Assembly (NCBI GenBank): GCA_035529155.1
Contig: DATKXF010000156.1
Span: 1 to 20,195, forward strand
Source of the DNA: JAAEEP01 sp035529155
GTDB lineage: Archaea; Thermoplasmatota; Thermoplasmata; Methanomassiliicoccales; JAAEEP01
Direction: 5' to 3'
DNA: 20,195 nt
Positions 1 through 7,725 of the stretch are shown one piece after another. Position 1 is the first letter of the stretch. Each line of letters starts with the position of its first letter. Below the pieces are notes generated by a model. The model was not told where the DNA came from and did no database searches. It saw nothing but the letters and a program-made list of their open reading frames with translations. Position numbers and translations under genes: made by a program.

Positions 1-177
1 TTCGAGGGTGATGAATATTCCCTTATCGCCCTCCTTGATTCCCTGGAACAGGAACTGCAACCCGAAAGTGGTCTTTCCCGTACCGAACGATCCCATCACC
101 ACGATATTATGTGATCTGGGGAAACCTCCCCCCAGCATCTCATCGAGTCCAGATATTCCAGTCTTAACCCTCTCCAC
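1..177 (-). CDS. KaiC/RAD55-like RecA-superfamily ATPase, N-terminal part (cut by window edge)
   Basis: Only the first 59 codons are in the window; the gene continues past the left edge. The translated start reads VERVKTGISGLDEMLGGGFP, the usual opening of archaeal KaiC/RAD55-family ATPases, followed by an intact Walker A motif GSFGTGKT (residues 29-36) and the strand IFITLE that normally carries the catalytic glutamate. I place the start at GTG 177-175 because an in-frame TAG lies four codons upstream and GGGTGAT just before it can serve as ribosome site. It begins 4 nt after the stop of the next gene on the same strand, which is a degenerate member of the same family, so the two are probably co-translated and may form a hetero-oligomer. 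Family assignment is firm; the cellular role of these archaeal paralogues is generally unknown. Confidence 0.85.
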   Translation of the reverse strand, partial: MERVKTGISGLDEMLGGGFPRSHNIVVMGSFGTGKTTFGLQFLFQGIKEGDKGIFITLE

Positions 178-181
178 GATA

Positions 182-1018
182 TCACCCTATCCTCTCTGTG
201 TCGATGACCACCAGCCCGCTCTGCGAGGTGACCACAGTTGCGAACCTGGCTATCCTTTCTTTATCGAGATGGGGCAGTATACTCATGAACTTCTCCACAT
301 ACAGGTAGCGCTGCCTCTTCGAGGAATGCTGGAACTTGCTCCACTCAAACACGAGGGAACCGTCCACCGAGTCCATGATCATCTTCTGCAGCCTCTTCTC
401 CAGTATGTCCTCAGCGAGAATCAGGTAGATGACCCCGCCCCATTTCTTTGCCATGCGCTGCATTCCCCGGAGAACTGATATCAGATCATTGATCTCGATC
501 TTGGCATTGACTACCAAGTCAGTGATTGAATCGATGATGATCAGGCTCTCCGGGGCATTCTCATCCAGGAACTCCACGAGCCCTTCGAGAACATTGTCCT
601 CGGCCTTTGAACCGAAGAGGGACTTGTCACCGGTCCAGCTGCTTGGCACCAGGGTGTGCTTGAAATAGCTGGAGGAGAAGTCCTTGAAGACAACGTTGTT
701 CTTGAACGCCTCGTAGAACTCGTCGTTGAAGGAGATCGAGATCTCCTGAAGAATGTCCTCTTTGGACCTCGCAAAGGTCACGTAACAGAGCTTCTCGGGT
801 AGCTTTCGGTTTTTCAGACTCCTACCCAGGAAGTACTCCAGGGATTCCGGGTGGTCCTTCACAAGAGCCAGCTTTGCAGCGGATGTAAGTGAGAACTCGA
901 CTTGTCCGGCCCCCAGCTCTCCCAGTAGGAGCACTACCGAACCAGCAGGAAATCCTCCGTTGATTATGGAATCAAAATCAGCTACCCCAGTGGGAATTCT
1001 CCGAATTAATGCACCCAT
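182..1018 (-). CDS. RAD55/KaiC-like ATPase homologue with degenerate P-loop
   Basis: This is a 278-residue single-domain RecA-fold protein. The opening RRIPTGVADFDSIINGGFP matches the KaiC/RAD55 family. A Walker B strand SLIIIDS (158-164) is present with its aspartate D163. The Walker A position reads GELGAGQVEF (33-42): the spacing is right, but the invariant lysine is Gln39 and the following Ser/Thr is Val40, so normal ATP hydrolysis is unlikely. The DNA codons (GGA CAA GTC GAG) confirm the reading. AGGTG sits 5 nt before the ATG, and a TATA-like box lies about 37 nt upstream. The next gene downstream is an intact paralogue starting 4 nt after the stop, which suggests a regulatory or structural subunit paired with an active one. 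Known family members bind nucleotide; loss of activity here is my inference. Confidence 0.85.
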   Translation of the reverse strand: MGALIRRIPTGVADFDSIINGGFPAGSVVLLLGELGAGQVEFSLTSAAKLALVKDHPESLEYFLGRSLKNRKLPEKLCYVTFARSKEDILQEISISFNDEFYEAFKNNVVFKDFSSSYFKHTLVPSSWTGDKSLFGSKAEDNVLEGLVEFLDENAPESLIIIDSITDLVVNAKIEINDLISVLRGMQRMAKKWGGVIYLILAEDILEKRLQKMIMDSVDGSLVFEWSKFQHSSKRQRYLYVEKFMSILPHLDKERIARFATVVTSQSGLVVIDTERIG

Positions 1019-1050
1019 CCCAACACCTGACTCGGGGTGTATTCTACTCG

Positions 1051-1060
1051 CTATTTAAAG
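1051..1060 (-). promoter_or_regulatory. TATA-like box for the RAD55/KaiC-like ATPase pair
   Basis: On the minus strand this reads CTTTAAATAG, close to the archaeal TATA consensus. It is centred about 37 nt before the ATG at 1018, predicting transcription start near 1029 and a leader of about 10 nt that still contains the AGGTG ribosome site. The rest of the 1019-1131 gap holds only AT-rich sequence and a T-rich run that could end the upstream operon. Confidence 0.5.
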
Positions 1061-1131
1061 ACCTTTTCTTTGATTTTCATGAACTGGCCTCTGTATGAAA
1101 AGCTGCTAACACTGGACAAAAGAGCGATATC

Positions 1132-1365
1132 TCAGTTATTCATTTCGGAGGTCATCTCGGTGACCACCAACGTTTCCGAGCTTATAAGCTGCTTGAGAAA
1201 ATAGAATATAGCATAGGCGAACCCGAAGAATGTGGAAGAGCCATTGCTGTACAGCGCGTTAATCAGGAACTCTTCCGCTCGGTCCATTGCCCTCGAGATA
1301 TCTTTCACTGAACGATTTAACTTCAGATCATTATTATTATAGTTTCCGTCCGAGAGAATTTCCAT
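1132..1365 (-). CDS. small hypothetical protein (77 aa), last gene of the NAD-salvage operon
   Basis: I do not recognise this protein. It starts at an ATG 12 nt after the pncC stop and is read in the same direction, so it is probably transcribed with pncC and nadM. The N-terminus is Asn-rich and hydrophilic (NYNNND), then comes a helical segment SVKDISRAMDRAEEFLINAL (19-38) and a hydrophobic aromatic stretch FFGFAYAIFYFLKQLI (46-61) that could be one membrane-associated helix. The ribosome site is weak (AGAAG). No frame on the opposite strand competes. It is either a small operon-linked protein or a chance open frame; position and composition favour a real gene only moderately. Confidence 0.45.
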   Translation of the reverse strand: MEILSDGNYNNNDLKLNRSVKDISRAMDRAEEFLINALYSNGSSTFFGFAYAIFYFLKQLISSETLVVTEMTSEMNN

Positions 1366-1377
1366 TTCGACTTCTGA

Positions 1378-1851
1378 TCACTTGTCCGAGCCAATGACTC
1401 GAAGGATCATGTCCAGCGCATGGATTGCCGCTGCTCTCCTTATCTCCTCCCTGGTTCCAGGAAGGATCATTTTCTCCACGAACATCTCATCCCGATAGGC
1501 CAATCCGATATATGTCAGACCCACTGGTTTTTCCTTCATGCCTCCGGAAGGTCCCGCGATGCCCGTGGTGGAGAGCCCCAGATCTGCACTCGAGAGCTCC
1601 TTCACTCCTATGGCCATCTCCCTGGCCACCTCCTCGCTCACCGCCCCATGCTTGATCAGTGTCGATTCTTTCACGCCCAGTAGCGACGTCTTCGATTCGT
1701 AGCTGTAAGTCACCAATCCCACAAGAAAGTACTCAGAGGAACCCGGCGCATCAGTGATCATGCTCGAGACGAGCCCGCCGGTGAATGACTCAGCCACCGC
1801 TAAGGTGATGTTCTTCGCCCTCAGCAGTTTCCCAAGCTTCTCCGAGATCAT
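1378..1851 (-). CDS. pncC: CinA C-terminal-type nicotinamide-nucleotide amidohydrolase
   Basis: This 157-residue stand-alone CinA C-terminal domain corresponds to PncC, which deamidates NMN to nicotinate mononucleotide and ammonia. Family signatures are AESFTGGLVSS (20-30), the segment around Tyr41 (SSEYFLVGLVTYS), GAVSEEVAREMA (69-80) and STTGIAGPSGG (94-104) followed by KPVG. Length matches stand-alone PncC proteins of about 160 residues; the N-terminal MoCF-like domain of full CinA is absent. The ribosome site AGGTG overlaps the stop codon of nadM, 8 nt upstream, so translation is probably coupled. Neighbouring nadM uses the same substrate, NMN, which supports a role in pyridine-nucleotide recycling. 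Some CinA-domain proteins have not been shown to be deamidases, so the exact activity is by homology. Confidence 0.85.
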   Translation of the reverse strand: MISEKLGKLLRAKNITLAVAESFTGGLVSSMITDAPGSSEYFLVGLVTYSYESKTSLLGVKESTLIKHGAVSEEVAREMAIGVKELSSADLGLSTTGIAGPSGGMKEKPVGLTYIGLAYRDEMFVEKMILPGTREEIRRAAAIHALDMILRVIGSDK

Positions 1852-1859
1852 GAACGCAC

Positions 1860-2384
1860 CTAGAACAGGCCATCCTTCAGGTCCTTGACCCTGTTCACGC
1901 CATCTATCTCCTCGATGACCCCCGCCACGCCTTTCGGGACAAGGTCTTTCCAGTTTTCTCCATCGATGATCCTCCTGCGGATCTCTGTGCCGGAGTACAG
2001 ATCTCTGTTGAAGAGCGGCGAGTGACGTACCTCGTATCCCGCTTCCCGGAACAGTCGTCGGGTGAGGGGGTTGTTAGAGTATATAGTATTGAATGGGGGA
2101 ACCAGGGCTTCGACATGCGATACCCAAACGGCGTAGCGGTGGATGTCGACTATAGGGACGATATAGAAAGCGTTCAATCCCTCCTCCTTGAGCGCTCGAG
2201 AGATCATGAGATGCCTCTCGCCAGCGGTGAAGGGATTGTCAAGAGTATGGGAGAGTTCCGCGCTTCCGATTCCTATTACGATAGCGTCGCAGTCGTTGGC
2301 AATGGTCTTAATAACCTCGAAGTGACCATTGTGGAAGGGCTGGAACCTGCCTATTATCAGACCAACGAAATCGTCGCTATTCAT
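1860..2384 (-). CDS. nadM: archaeal nicotinamide-nucleotide adenylyltransferase
   Basis: This 174-residue nucleotidyltransferase makes NAD (or its deamido form) from NMN or NaMN plus ATP. It shows the HxGH-type signature GRFQPFHNGH (12-21), TAGERHLMI (53-61), the SNNPLTRRLF segment (103-112) and the C-terminal YSGTEIRRRI (130-139), all typical of archaeal NadM. Two in-frame ATGs exist. AGGAG at 2396-2392 is only 1 nt from the first (2390) but 7 nt from the second (2384), so I chose the second. A TATA-like ATACTTTAAG (plus-strand reading) lies at 2421-2430. It heads an operon with pncC. Confidence 0.92.
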   Translation of the reverse strand: MNSDDFVGLIIGRFQPFHNGHFEVIKTIANDCDAIVIGIGSAELSHTLDNPFTAGERHLMISRALKEEGLNAFYIVPIVDIHRYAVWVSHVEALVPPFNTIYSNNPLTRRLFREAGYEVRHSPLFNRDLYSGTEIRRRIIDGENWKDLVPKGVAGVIEEIDGVNRVKDLKDGLF

Positions 2385-2391
2385 GACCATA

Positions 2392-2396
2392 CTCCT
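2392..2396 (-). promoter_or_regulatory. ribosome binding site deciding the nadM start
   Basis: AGGAG on the minus strand sits 7 nt before the ATG at 2384 but only 1 nt before the in-frame ATG at 2390. Normal archaeal spacing favours the downstream start and removes two residues (Met-Val) from the longer reading. Confidence 0.6.
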
Positions 2397-2420
2397 GGGC
2401 TTAAATGAAACTCAGTACTA

Positions 2421-2430
2421 ATACTTTAAG
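2421..2430 (-). promoter_or_regulatory. possible TATA box for the nadM-pncC operon
   Basis: On the minus strand this reads CTTAAAGTAT, about 40 nt upstream of the nadM start. It would place transcription start near 2400, just ahead of the AGGAG ribosome site. It is a modest match to the archaeal TATA consensus in an AT-rich gap. Confidence 0.35.
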
Positions 2431-2472
2431 AGATTCATGAGAAACCAGAAAGAATTGAGGATGGAAAGGGTT

Positions 2473-4437
2473 TTATGCGGTTGGCATGCGCGATGCAGGA
2501 CCCGGTCCCAGCTCTACCAGCTTGGCGAGCTTGTTCATGAGGCCTTCTTTCTTCTTGCCGCTCACCAGCGCGTGCTTCAGGACTTCGTTGAGATTCTCTA
2601 CCGGGATGACCTCGATCTTGTCCCGATAGCGATCCTCGAGCACAACATCCTTCATGTTGTCCTTGGGAATGAGAACCTTCTTCAGTCCGGTCTCCGCCGC
2701 CGCCTCTATCTTGGCAGTAACTCCGCCCACGGGAAGTACAATTCCCCTTACGCTCAGCGAGCCGGTCATGGCTACCGTCTGATCCACCGGGACCTCCTCG
2801 AGGGCAGAGATAACAGCCGTCGCTACAGATATCGAAGCGGAATCTCCTTCTACCCCTTCGTAGGTGCCCACGAACTGGATATGGACATCGTGGTTGCTGA
2901 TGTCCTCGCCCGTGTACTTCTTGATCAGAGCAGAGACGTTCTGAACCGCCTCCTTGGCGATTTCCCCGAGCTGACCCGTGGCGATGATCCTGCCGCCGCT
3001 CTTTGTCTGGGCGGGCGTAACCTCAGCGACGATGGGCAGGACAATGCCCGAATACTCGGACATGCTGCTGTCCGCGTTGAGCGCAGCCAGACCGTTCACG
3101 GAGCCCACTGCCTCTCCTTCGATGGCAAATGTGCGGTAGAGCTTGCGCATCTCAATGTAGCGGTCCGCGATCTGCTGCTCAAGGGACTTGGCTATCAACT
3201 TCCCCTTCAGCACATGCTCGGCCGTCACAATCGAGACATGCTCTTCCCTGGCGATGTCTCCTGCTACGCGAACCAGACCTCCGAGCTCCCTCAGCCTGAG
3301 GGTGAGGGTTCCCCTACGACCAGCGCGGCGCTGCGCCTCCTTGAGGATCTCGCCCACCGCGGTGCGGTCGAAGTGCGGGATCTTCTTGTCCTTGACAACT
3401 TCCTGTGCCACGAAGCGCACTAACTTGATCCTGTTCTCGTGGGTGTCGGGCATGGTGGACTTCATGTACACCTCGTAGCCGTATCCGCGAATCCTTGAAC
3501 GCAGGGCGGGGTGCATTCCCCTGATAGCGTCGAGGTTTCCAGCGCACACCAGCACGAAATCGCACGGAACGGCCTCGCTCTTGACCATGGCTCCTGATGA
3601 ACGCTCACTTTGCCCCGTAATGGAGAACTTGTGCTCCTGAAGGGCGGTAAGCAGTGACTGCTGGCTCTCCATGCGGAGCATGTTGATCTCGTCGATGAAC
3701 AGCACTCCCTTGTTAGCCTTGTGGATGGACCCGACCTCCAGCCTCTCGTGAGCTGGCGTTTCCAGACCTCCACTTTGGAAGGGGTCGTGCTTCACGTCTC
3801 CCAGCAGTGCTCCGGCATGAGCGCCGGTCGCGTCGATAAATGGAGGGATATCACCATCCTCGTGCGCCACCAGAAGCTTCGGCACCATGTAGTTCTCGGA
3901 CCTATTGCCTGAGTACCTCATAGCGAAGAAGATAATGGCCGCAGCGACGATGCCCATGAGAATGATGGTAGGATCGTTCATCCCAGATTGGATATACAGT
4001 ACCACGGTGAGGGCCACTATCATGAACAGTATGGCCGTCATCATGGAGGCCTTCTGCTGCTTCCTCTGCATGGCCTCTTTCTTCTGGGCGTTGACGATCT
4101 CCCTGCCTTTTCCGGCGGGAACGACCCTGACCTTGGGCTCGTTGGGATCCTCTGCGTTGTGATAGGCTATGACGTCCTGTAGCTCCTCCCGGGGAAGGAA
4201 CTCCGTCATTGAATTTGCCAGCATTGACTTCCCGGTACCCGGGTCGCCGATAAGCATAACATGACGTTTCTGCTCTGCCGCCTTCCTGATGACCTCTACG
4301 GCAGAGTCCTGACCGATTACCTGGTCAGCCAGCTTTTCAGGAACCTTGATATCCGCGGTGGTCTCAAAATCTTGAGTGGGAATCCAATCCTCCATGTTCA
4401 CCAGAGATTCTTCGATTCCTGAGCCTTCGTTGCTCAT
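2473..4437 (-). CDS. lonB: archaeal Lon protease, membrane-anchored ATP-dependent (LonB type)
   Basis: This 654-residue protein combines an AAA+ ATPase with a Lon-type Ser-Lys protease. The order is an N-terminal AAA+ segment with Walker A GDPGTGKS (64-71); an insertion bearing two transmembrane helices (about 132-150 and 157-173), the hallmark of archaeal LonB; Walker B GVLFIDEIN (244-252) with the ALRSRIRG segment (311-318); an alpha domain; and the protease domain with the nucleophile Ser533 in VEGDSASISV and Lys576 in GGVTAKIEA. All catalytic residues are present and length fits the family. It should degrade misfolded and regulatory proteins at the cytoplasmic face of the membrane. GGTGAT lies 3 nt before the ATG. 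It is divergent from the EamA permease, with a shared promoter region holding a perfect inverted repeat. Confidence 0.96.
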   Translation of the reverse strand: MSNEGSGIEESLVNMEDWIPTQDFETTADIKVPEKLADQVIGQDSAVEVIRKAAEQKRHVMLIGDPGTGKSMLANSMTEFLPREELQDVIAYHNAEDPNEPKVRVVPAGKGREIVNAQKKEAMQRKQQKASMMTAILFMIVALTVVLYIQSGMNDPTIILMGIVAAAIIFFAMRYSGNRSENYMVPKLLVAHEDGDIPPFIDATGAHAGALLGDVKHDPFQSGGLETPAHERLEVGSIHKANKGVLFIDEINMLRMESQQSLLTALQEHKFSITGQSERSSGAMVKSEAVPCDFVLVCAGNLDAIRGMHPALRSRIRGYGYEVYMKSTMPDTHENRIKLVRFVAQEVVKDKKIPHFDRTAVGEILKEAQRRAGRRGTLTLRLRELGGLVRVAGDIAREEHVSIVTAEHVLKGKLIAKSLEQQIADRYIEMRKLYRTFAIEGEAVGSVNGLAALNADSSMSEYSGIVLPIVAEVTPAQTKSGGRIIATGQLGEIAKEAVQNVSALIKKYTGEDISNHDVHIQFVGTYEGVEGDSASISVATAVISALEEVPVDQTVAMTGSLSVRGIVLPVGGVTAKIEAAAETGLKKVLIPKDNMKDVVLEDRYRDKIEVIPVENLNEVLKHALVSGKKKEGLMNKLAKLVELGPGPASRMPTA

Positions 4438-4526
4438 AAATCACCTTCACCGTTCTATATTGATTCGTCTCATAAAGCTACCACTAATTAAGCTTTCCCA
4501 TATAGATATGTTTTTAGTCAATACAG

Positions 4527-4548
4527 CCAGATGAGAAAAAACATCTGG
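4527..4548. repeat. perfect inverted repeat CCAGATG-N8-CATCTGG
   Basis: Arms at 4527-4533 and 4542-4548 are exact reverse complements, separated by the A-rich spacer AGAAAAAA. It sits between the divergent lonB and permease starts, about 90-111 nt upstream of lonB and about 90-115 nt upstream of the permease. It could be a dimeric regulator site or a hairpin in a leader transcript; there is no coding overlap. Confidence 0.5.
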
Positions 4549-4606
4549 TTCTGAAGGGCCGTTAATCTCACTTCGATTTTCTTATTCCAATCTTCTTGCC
4601 AGCACT

Positions 4607-4618
4607 TAGATTAATTAC
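4607..4618 (+). promoter_or_regulatory. TATA-like box, permease gene (leaderless start)
   Basis: TAGATTAATTAC is centred about 28 nt before the GTG at 4641. That is the spacing expected if transcription begins at or next to the start codon, so the mRNA may be leaderless. This supports GTG 4641 over the upstream TTG at 4596, which has no ribosome site. Confidence 0.45.
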
Positions 4619-4640
4619 ATCGGACTTCTTTCTGGGGAGC

Positions 4641-5561
4641 GTGTCCGAAAACCAGTACTCGCCAATTGCCGTGACAGCGGTCCTCCTGGCGGTGTTGATG
4701 TGGGCTTCGTCGTTCGCATTGATAAAGATTGGGTTGGATTATCTCCCCCCCATAGGTTTCGCCGCCATCAGATTTGGAATCGGGGGCCTCATCATGGTGG
4801 CAGTACTGTTCTTGCGCAAATCACCTCGAGAGTCATTGAAAGAGTTCCGAAGTGACTGGAAGATCCTGACCTTCATCGGAATCGTGGGACTCGCTTTCCC
4901 CAACGCCCTTCTCAATGTGGGTCTGCAGTTCACTACCGCCTCGCTCTCCTCGATCATCCAAGCAGCTGGACCGGTGTTCACCCTGATCTTCGCTGTCCTC
5001 CTCCTAGGCGAGGGGTTGGGTCCCGACAAGATCCTTGGCAGCATTGTCGCCATCATCGGCACCTTCCTTCTCATCGCTCAGGATGGGATAGATCTTTCGA
5101 ACTCCACTTTCGTTGGGAACCTAGTTGTGGTGCTCTCATCAATCTGCTACTCTCTATCTGGAGTGGTGACAAAGGTGGCGCTGAAGAAGCACAACCCTGT
5201 GGAGATCGTGGGCTGGATGCTGATAATCGGATCCCTCCTACTGCTCCTAATGGCCCCATTTGAACCAGGAGCCACCTACCATTTCGATGAAAAGATCGTG
5301 GTCATTATCCTGTTCCTTGCCGTGTTCCCGGGATGCCTCGCGTTCATCCTTTACAACTGGGTCCTCAGGACCAAGGAGGTCTCTCAGCTAGCTTTCTTCA
5401 TATATCTGATTCCGGTGTTCGCCATCATCATTTCGTACCTCATCATAGAAGAGCTGCTCCCTCTACAGACCATCCTTCTCGGCGGGATCGTGATCCTGGG
5501 TGTGGCGATCGCCCAGTATCGTCTGGTAAGCCGTTTGCGGGGTATTCCTCATGAGGCTTGA
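4641..5561 (+). CDS. EamA/DMT-superfamily permease
   Basis: This 306-residue integral membrane protein of the drug/metabolite transporter superfamily has two EamA repeats and about ten transmembrane helices. The first repeat opens with VTAVLLAVLMWASSFALIKI and the second with VVVLSSICYSLSGVVTKVAL; hydrophobic blocks are separated by short polar loops, as in RhaT/YdcZ-like exporters. Substrate cannot be predicted from sequence. I start at GTG 4641 because a TATA-like box lies about 28 nt upstream and the family's hydrophobic core begins soon after; an in-frame TTG at 4596 would add 15 residues without a ribosome site. The end overlaps the helicase start by 11 nt (ATG at 5551), so the two are co-transcribed, although no functional link is obvious. 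Confidence 0.85.
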   Translation: MSENQYSPIAVTAVLLAVLMWASSFALIKIGLDYLPPIGFAAIRFGIGGLIMVAVLFLRKSPRESLKEFRSDWKILTFIGIVGLAFPNALLNVGLQFTTASLSSIIQAAGPVFTLIFAVLLLGEGLGPDKILGSIVAIIGTFLLIAQDGIDLSNSTFVGNLVVVLSSICYSLSGVVTKVALKKHNPVEIVGWMLIIGSLLLLLMAPFEPGATYHFDEKIVVIILFLAVFPGCLAFILYNWVLRTKEVSQLAFFIYLIPVFAIIISYLIIEELLPLQTILLGGIVILGVAIAQYRLVSRLRGIPHEA

Positions 5562-7725
5562 CCAGCTGGACATACCTGATGGGGTTTCGGAGATACTCGC
5601 TGAACAGGGCATCGAGGAGCTATATCCTCCCCAGGAGAGGTCAGTGCCCCTCGCCCTTTCCGGAAACAACCTGGTCGTGGCCGTTCCGACCGCATCTGGA
5701 AAATCCCTGATCGCCTACCTCGCGGCCTTAAAGCATGTCCTGGATCGAGGGGGCAAGGTGCTCTACATAGTCCCCTTGAAGGCCCTTGCCTCGGAAAAGG
5801 TCGAGGACCTGGAGATGTTCAGACCCCTGGGAGTGAGGACCGCCATATCCGTGGGCGAGTACGACACCCCTGACCCCCGGCTCGAGGATTTCGATATAAT
5901 CGTGGCGACCTCGGAGAAGGCTGACTCGCTCCTTCGTCACAGGAGCGGATGGCTCTCCTCCATATCCCTGGTGGTGGCTGATGAGATTCACCTCATCCAC
6001 GATCCGGGAAGGGGACCAACCCTGGAGGTCACCCTGGCCAAGTTCAGGAAGTTCAACCCCTCGCTGCAGATCATCGCTCTCTCGGCCACCATAAAGAACG
6101 CGGCCGATCTGGCGGAATGGCTCCAGGCCGATCTTGTCGCTGATGACTGGAGGCCAGTTACCCTCAAGGAGGGGGTGTACCTCGAGGGTACCATACATTT
6201 CACGGACAACACCTTCCGGGAGATCGAGTGCATCGACGATCCGGTCTGGAGCCTGATCAGGGACGTCGTTCAGGAGGGAGGTCAGTGCCTGGTCTTCGTG
6301 AACACCCGCCGTTCCACGGAGTCACTTGCCTCTAAGTACGCTGCTCGGATGAAGAAGCTCATCGGAGGTGGGATGGGCGAAGCCGAAGACCTGGACGAGG
6401 AGACCACCATGGCCAGGAAATTGAAATTCTGCGTCCGAAAAGGGATTGCCTTCCACAATGCAGGCCTGACGACCGAGCAGAGGAGAGGAGTGGAAAGGGC
6501 ATTCAAGAAGGGGGACATCAAGTGCATCGTGGCCACACCCACCCTCGCCGCGGGCATCAATCTGCCCGCCAGGAGGGTGGTGATCAGAGATGTGTACAGG
6601 TATGAGGGAGGCTACGGTTACTCTTCGATACCGGTGCTCGAGATCAAGCAGATGTGCGGTCGTGCCGGCAGGCCAAGGTACGATCCCTGGGGAGAGGCTG
6701 TTCTCCTGGCGAAGGATGAGGGAGAGAAGAAGTTCCTCATGGAGAACTACCTTCTGAATGAGACGGAGGAGATCTTCTCCAAGCTGGGTAGCGAGCCGGT
6801 CATGAGGAGTCACGTGCTAGCTACGGTTGCCACGGGGACGGTTAGCTCCAGGGAATCCTTACTGGATTTTCTGGGCACCACCTTCTTCGCCTATCAGACG
6901 GAATTATACCATCTGGAGAGCTCAATGGAGAATGTGCTTGACTTCCTTCAGAAAGAGGAGATGATATTCGGGAAAAGAGAGCTTAGGGCGACCTTCTTTG
7001 GCAAGAGGGTGTCGGACCTCTATATCGATCCGCTATCAGCGGTGCAGCTCAGGGATGCGCTCCGCAAAATAAGGGGTTCGAATCATTCCCTAGGCGTTCT
7101 GCATGCAATATGCTCGACACCCGACATGCTCTCCATGTATCTGAGACGCAACGATTACGACCGGATGGAGGAGATCCTTCTCACCAGAGGGGAGGAGCTG
7201 CTCCTGCCCATCCCGGATGATCTCACCGAGTACGAATTCTACCTATCAGACCTGAAGACAGCGCTGCTGCTGGAGGACTGGATCGAGGAGATGGATGAGG
7301 ACGATATGCTCAAGCAGTATGGCATCGGTCCCGGAGACCTCCGCAATAAGGTGGAGACGGCCGACTGGTTGCTGTACTCCATGAGGGAGATGGCCAACAT
7401 CTTCAACAAGGACGCATACCCTGAGATCACGGAGATCATCACCAGGGTCAAGTACGGTGTCAAGAAAGAGCTGCTGGAGCTCACCTCTCTCAGGGGGATA
7501 GGAAGGGCGCGTGCACGGTCGCTGTTCGACCGCGGCCTGAGGAGCGCGGCGGACCTCAGGAAGGTGGACGTCAGGACCATCTCGCGGATACCAGGCATAG
7601 GAGAAGCGCTGGCGATCCACATCAAGGAGCAGGTTGGCGGGGTGCTCGAGACCAATGTAGACTCAGAAAGAGAGTCCGAAGAGGACACCTCCCAGGGCGG
7701 ACAGCTCAGGCTCGATGACTTCTAG
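5551..7725 (+). CDS. hel308: Hel308-type superfamily 2 DNA helicase
   Basis: This 724-residue 3'-to-5' DNA helicase is of the archaeal Hel308/Hjm family, thought to act on stalled forks and recombination intermediates. Motifs in order: Q-motif YPPQ (25-28); Walker A PTASGKS (46-52); DEIH (144-147); SAT (178-180); IVATPTLAAGINLPARR (326-342); and motif VI QMCGRAGRPR (367-376). The C-terminal third holds a winged-helix/ratchet region and helix-hairpin-helix elements, LRGIGRARARSLFDRG and ISRIPGIGEALAIHI. The last seven residues QLRLDDF (718-724) fit a PCNA-interacting peptide. Length is normal. It overlaps the permease by 11 nt. Its stop shares a CTAG palindrome with the convergent KaiC-like gene. 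Confidence 0.93.
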   Translation: MRLDQLDIPDGVSEILAEQGIEELYPPQERSVPLALSGNNLVVAVPTASGKSLIAYLAALKHVLDRGGKVLYIVPLKALASEKVEDLEMFRPLGVRTAISVGEYDTPDPRLEDFDIIVATSEKADSLLRHRSGWLSSISLVVADEIHLIHDPGRGPTLEVTLAKFRKFNPSLQIIALSATIKNAADLAEWLQADLVADDWRPVTLKEGVYLEGTIHFTDNTFREIECIDDPVWSLIRDVVQEGGQCLVFVNTRRSTESLASKYAARMKKLIGGGMGEAEDLDEETTMARKLKFCVRKGIAFHNAGLTTEQRRGVERAFKKGDIKCIVATPTLAAGINLPARRVVIRDVYRYEGGYGYSSIPVLEIKQMCGRAGRPRYDPWGEAVLLAKDEGEKKFLMENYLLNETEEIFSKLGSEPVMRSHVLATVATGTVSSRESLLDFLGTTFFAYQTELYHLESSMENVLDFLQKEEMIFGKRELRATFFGKRVSDLYIDPLSAVQLRDALRKIRGSNHSLGVLHAICSTPDMLSMYLRRNDYDRMEEILLTRGEELLLPIPDDLTEYEFYLSDLKTALLLEDWIEEMDEDDMLKQYGIGPGDLRNKVETADWLLYSMREMANIFNKDAYPEITEIITRVKYGVKKELLELTSLRGIGRARARSLFDRGLRSAADLRKVDVRTISRIPGIGEALAIHIKEQVGGVLETNVDSERESEEDTSQGGQLRLDDF

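Larger units (their letters stand above)
4438..4640. promoter_or_regulatory. divergent promoter region between lonB and the permease
   Basis: This 203-nt AT-rich gap must hold the promoters for both divergent genes. For lonB (minus), CTTAATTAG near 4484-4492 or the ATAAAG near 4472-4477 (plus-strand reading) are possible TATA boxes; neither is a clear consensus. For the permease, TAGATTAATTAC at 4607-4618 is better placed. A perfect 7-bp inverted repeat lies between them at 4527-4548. I see no RNA gene or small open frame with a ribosome site. Confidence 0.5.

Noticed and set aside
2437..3423. 328-codon open frame on the plus strand
   Set aside because: It is fully antisense to lonB, shows no recognisable domain, and lonB has all expected motifs in its own frame.
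4596..4640. TTG start for the permease
   Set aside because: No ribosome site or well-placed TATA box; GTG 4641 fits a leaderless promoter and the family N-terminus better.
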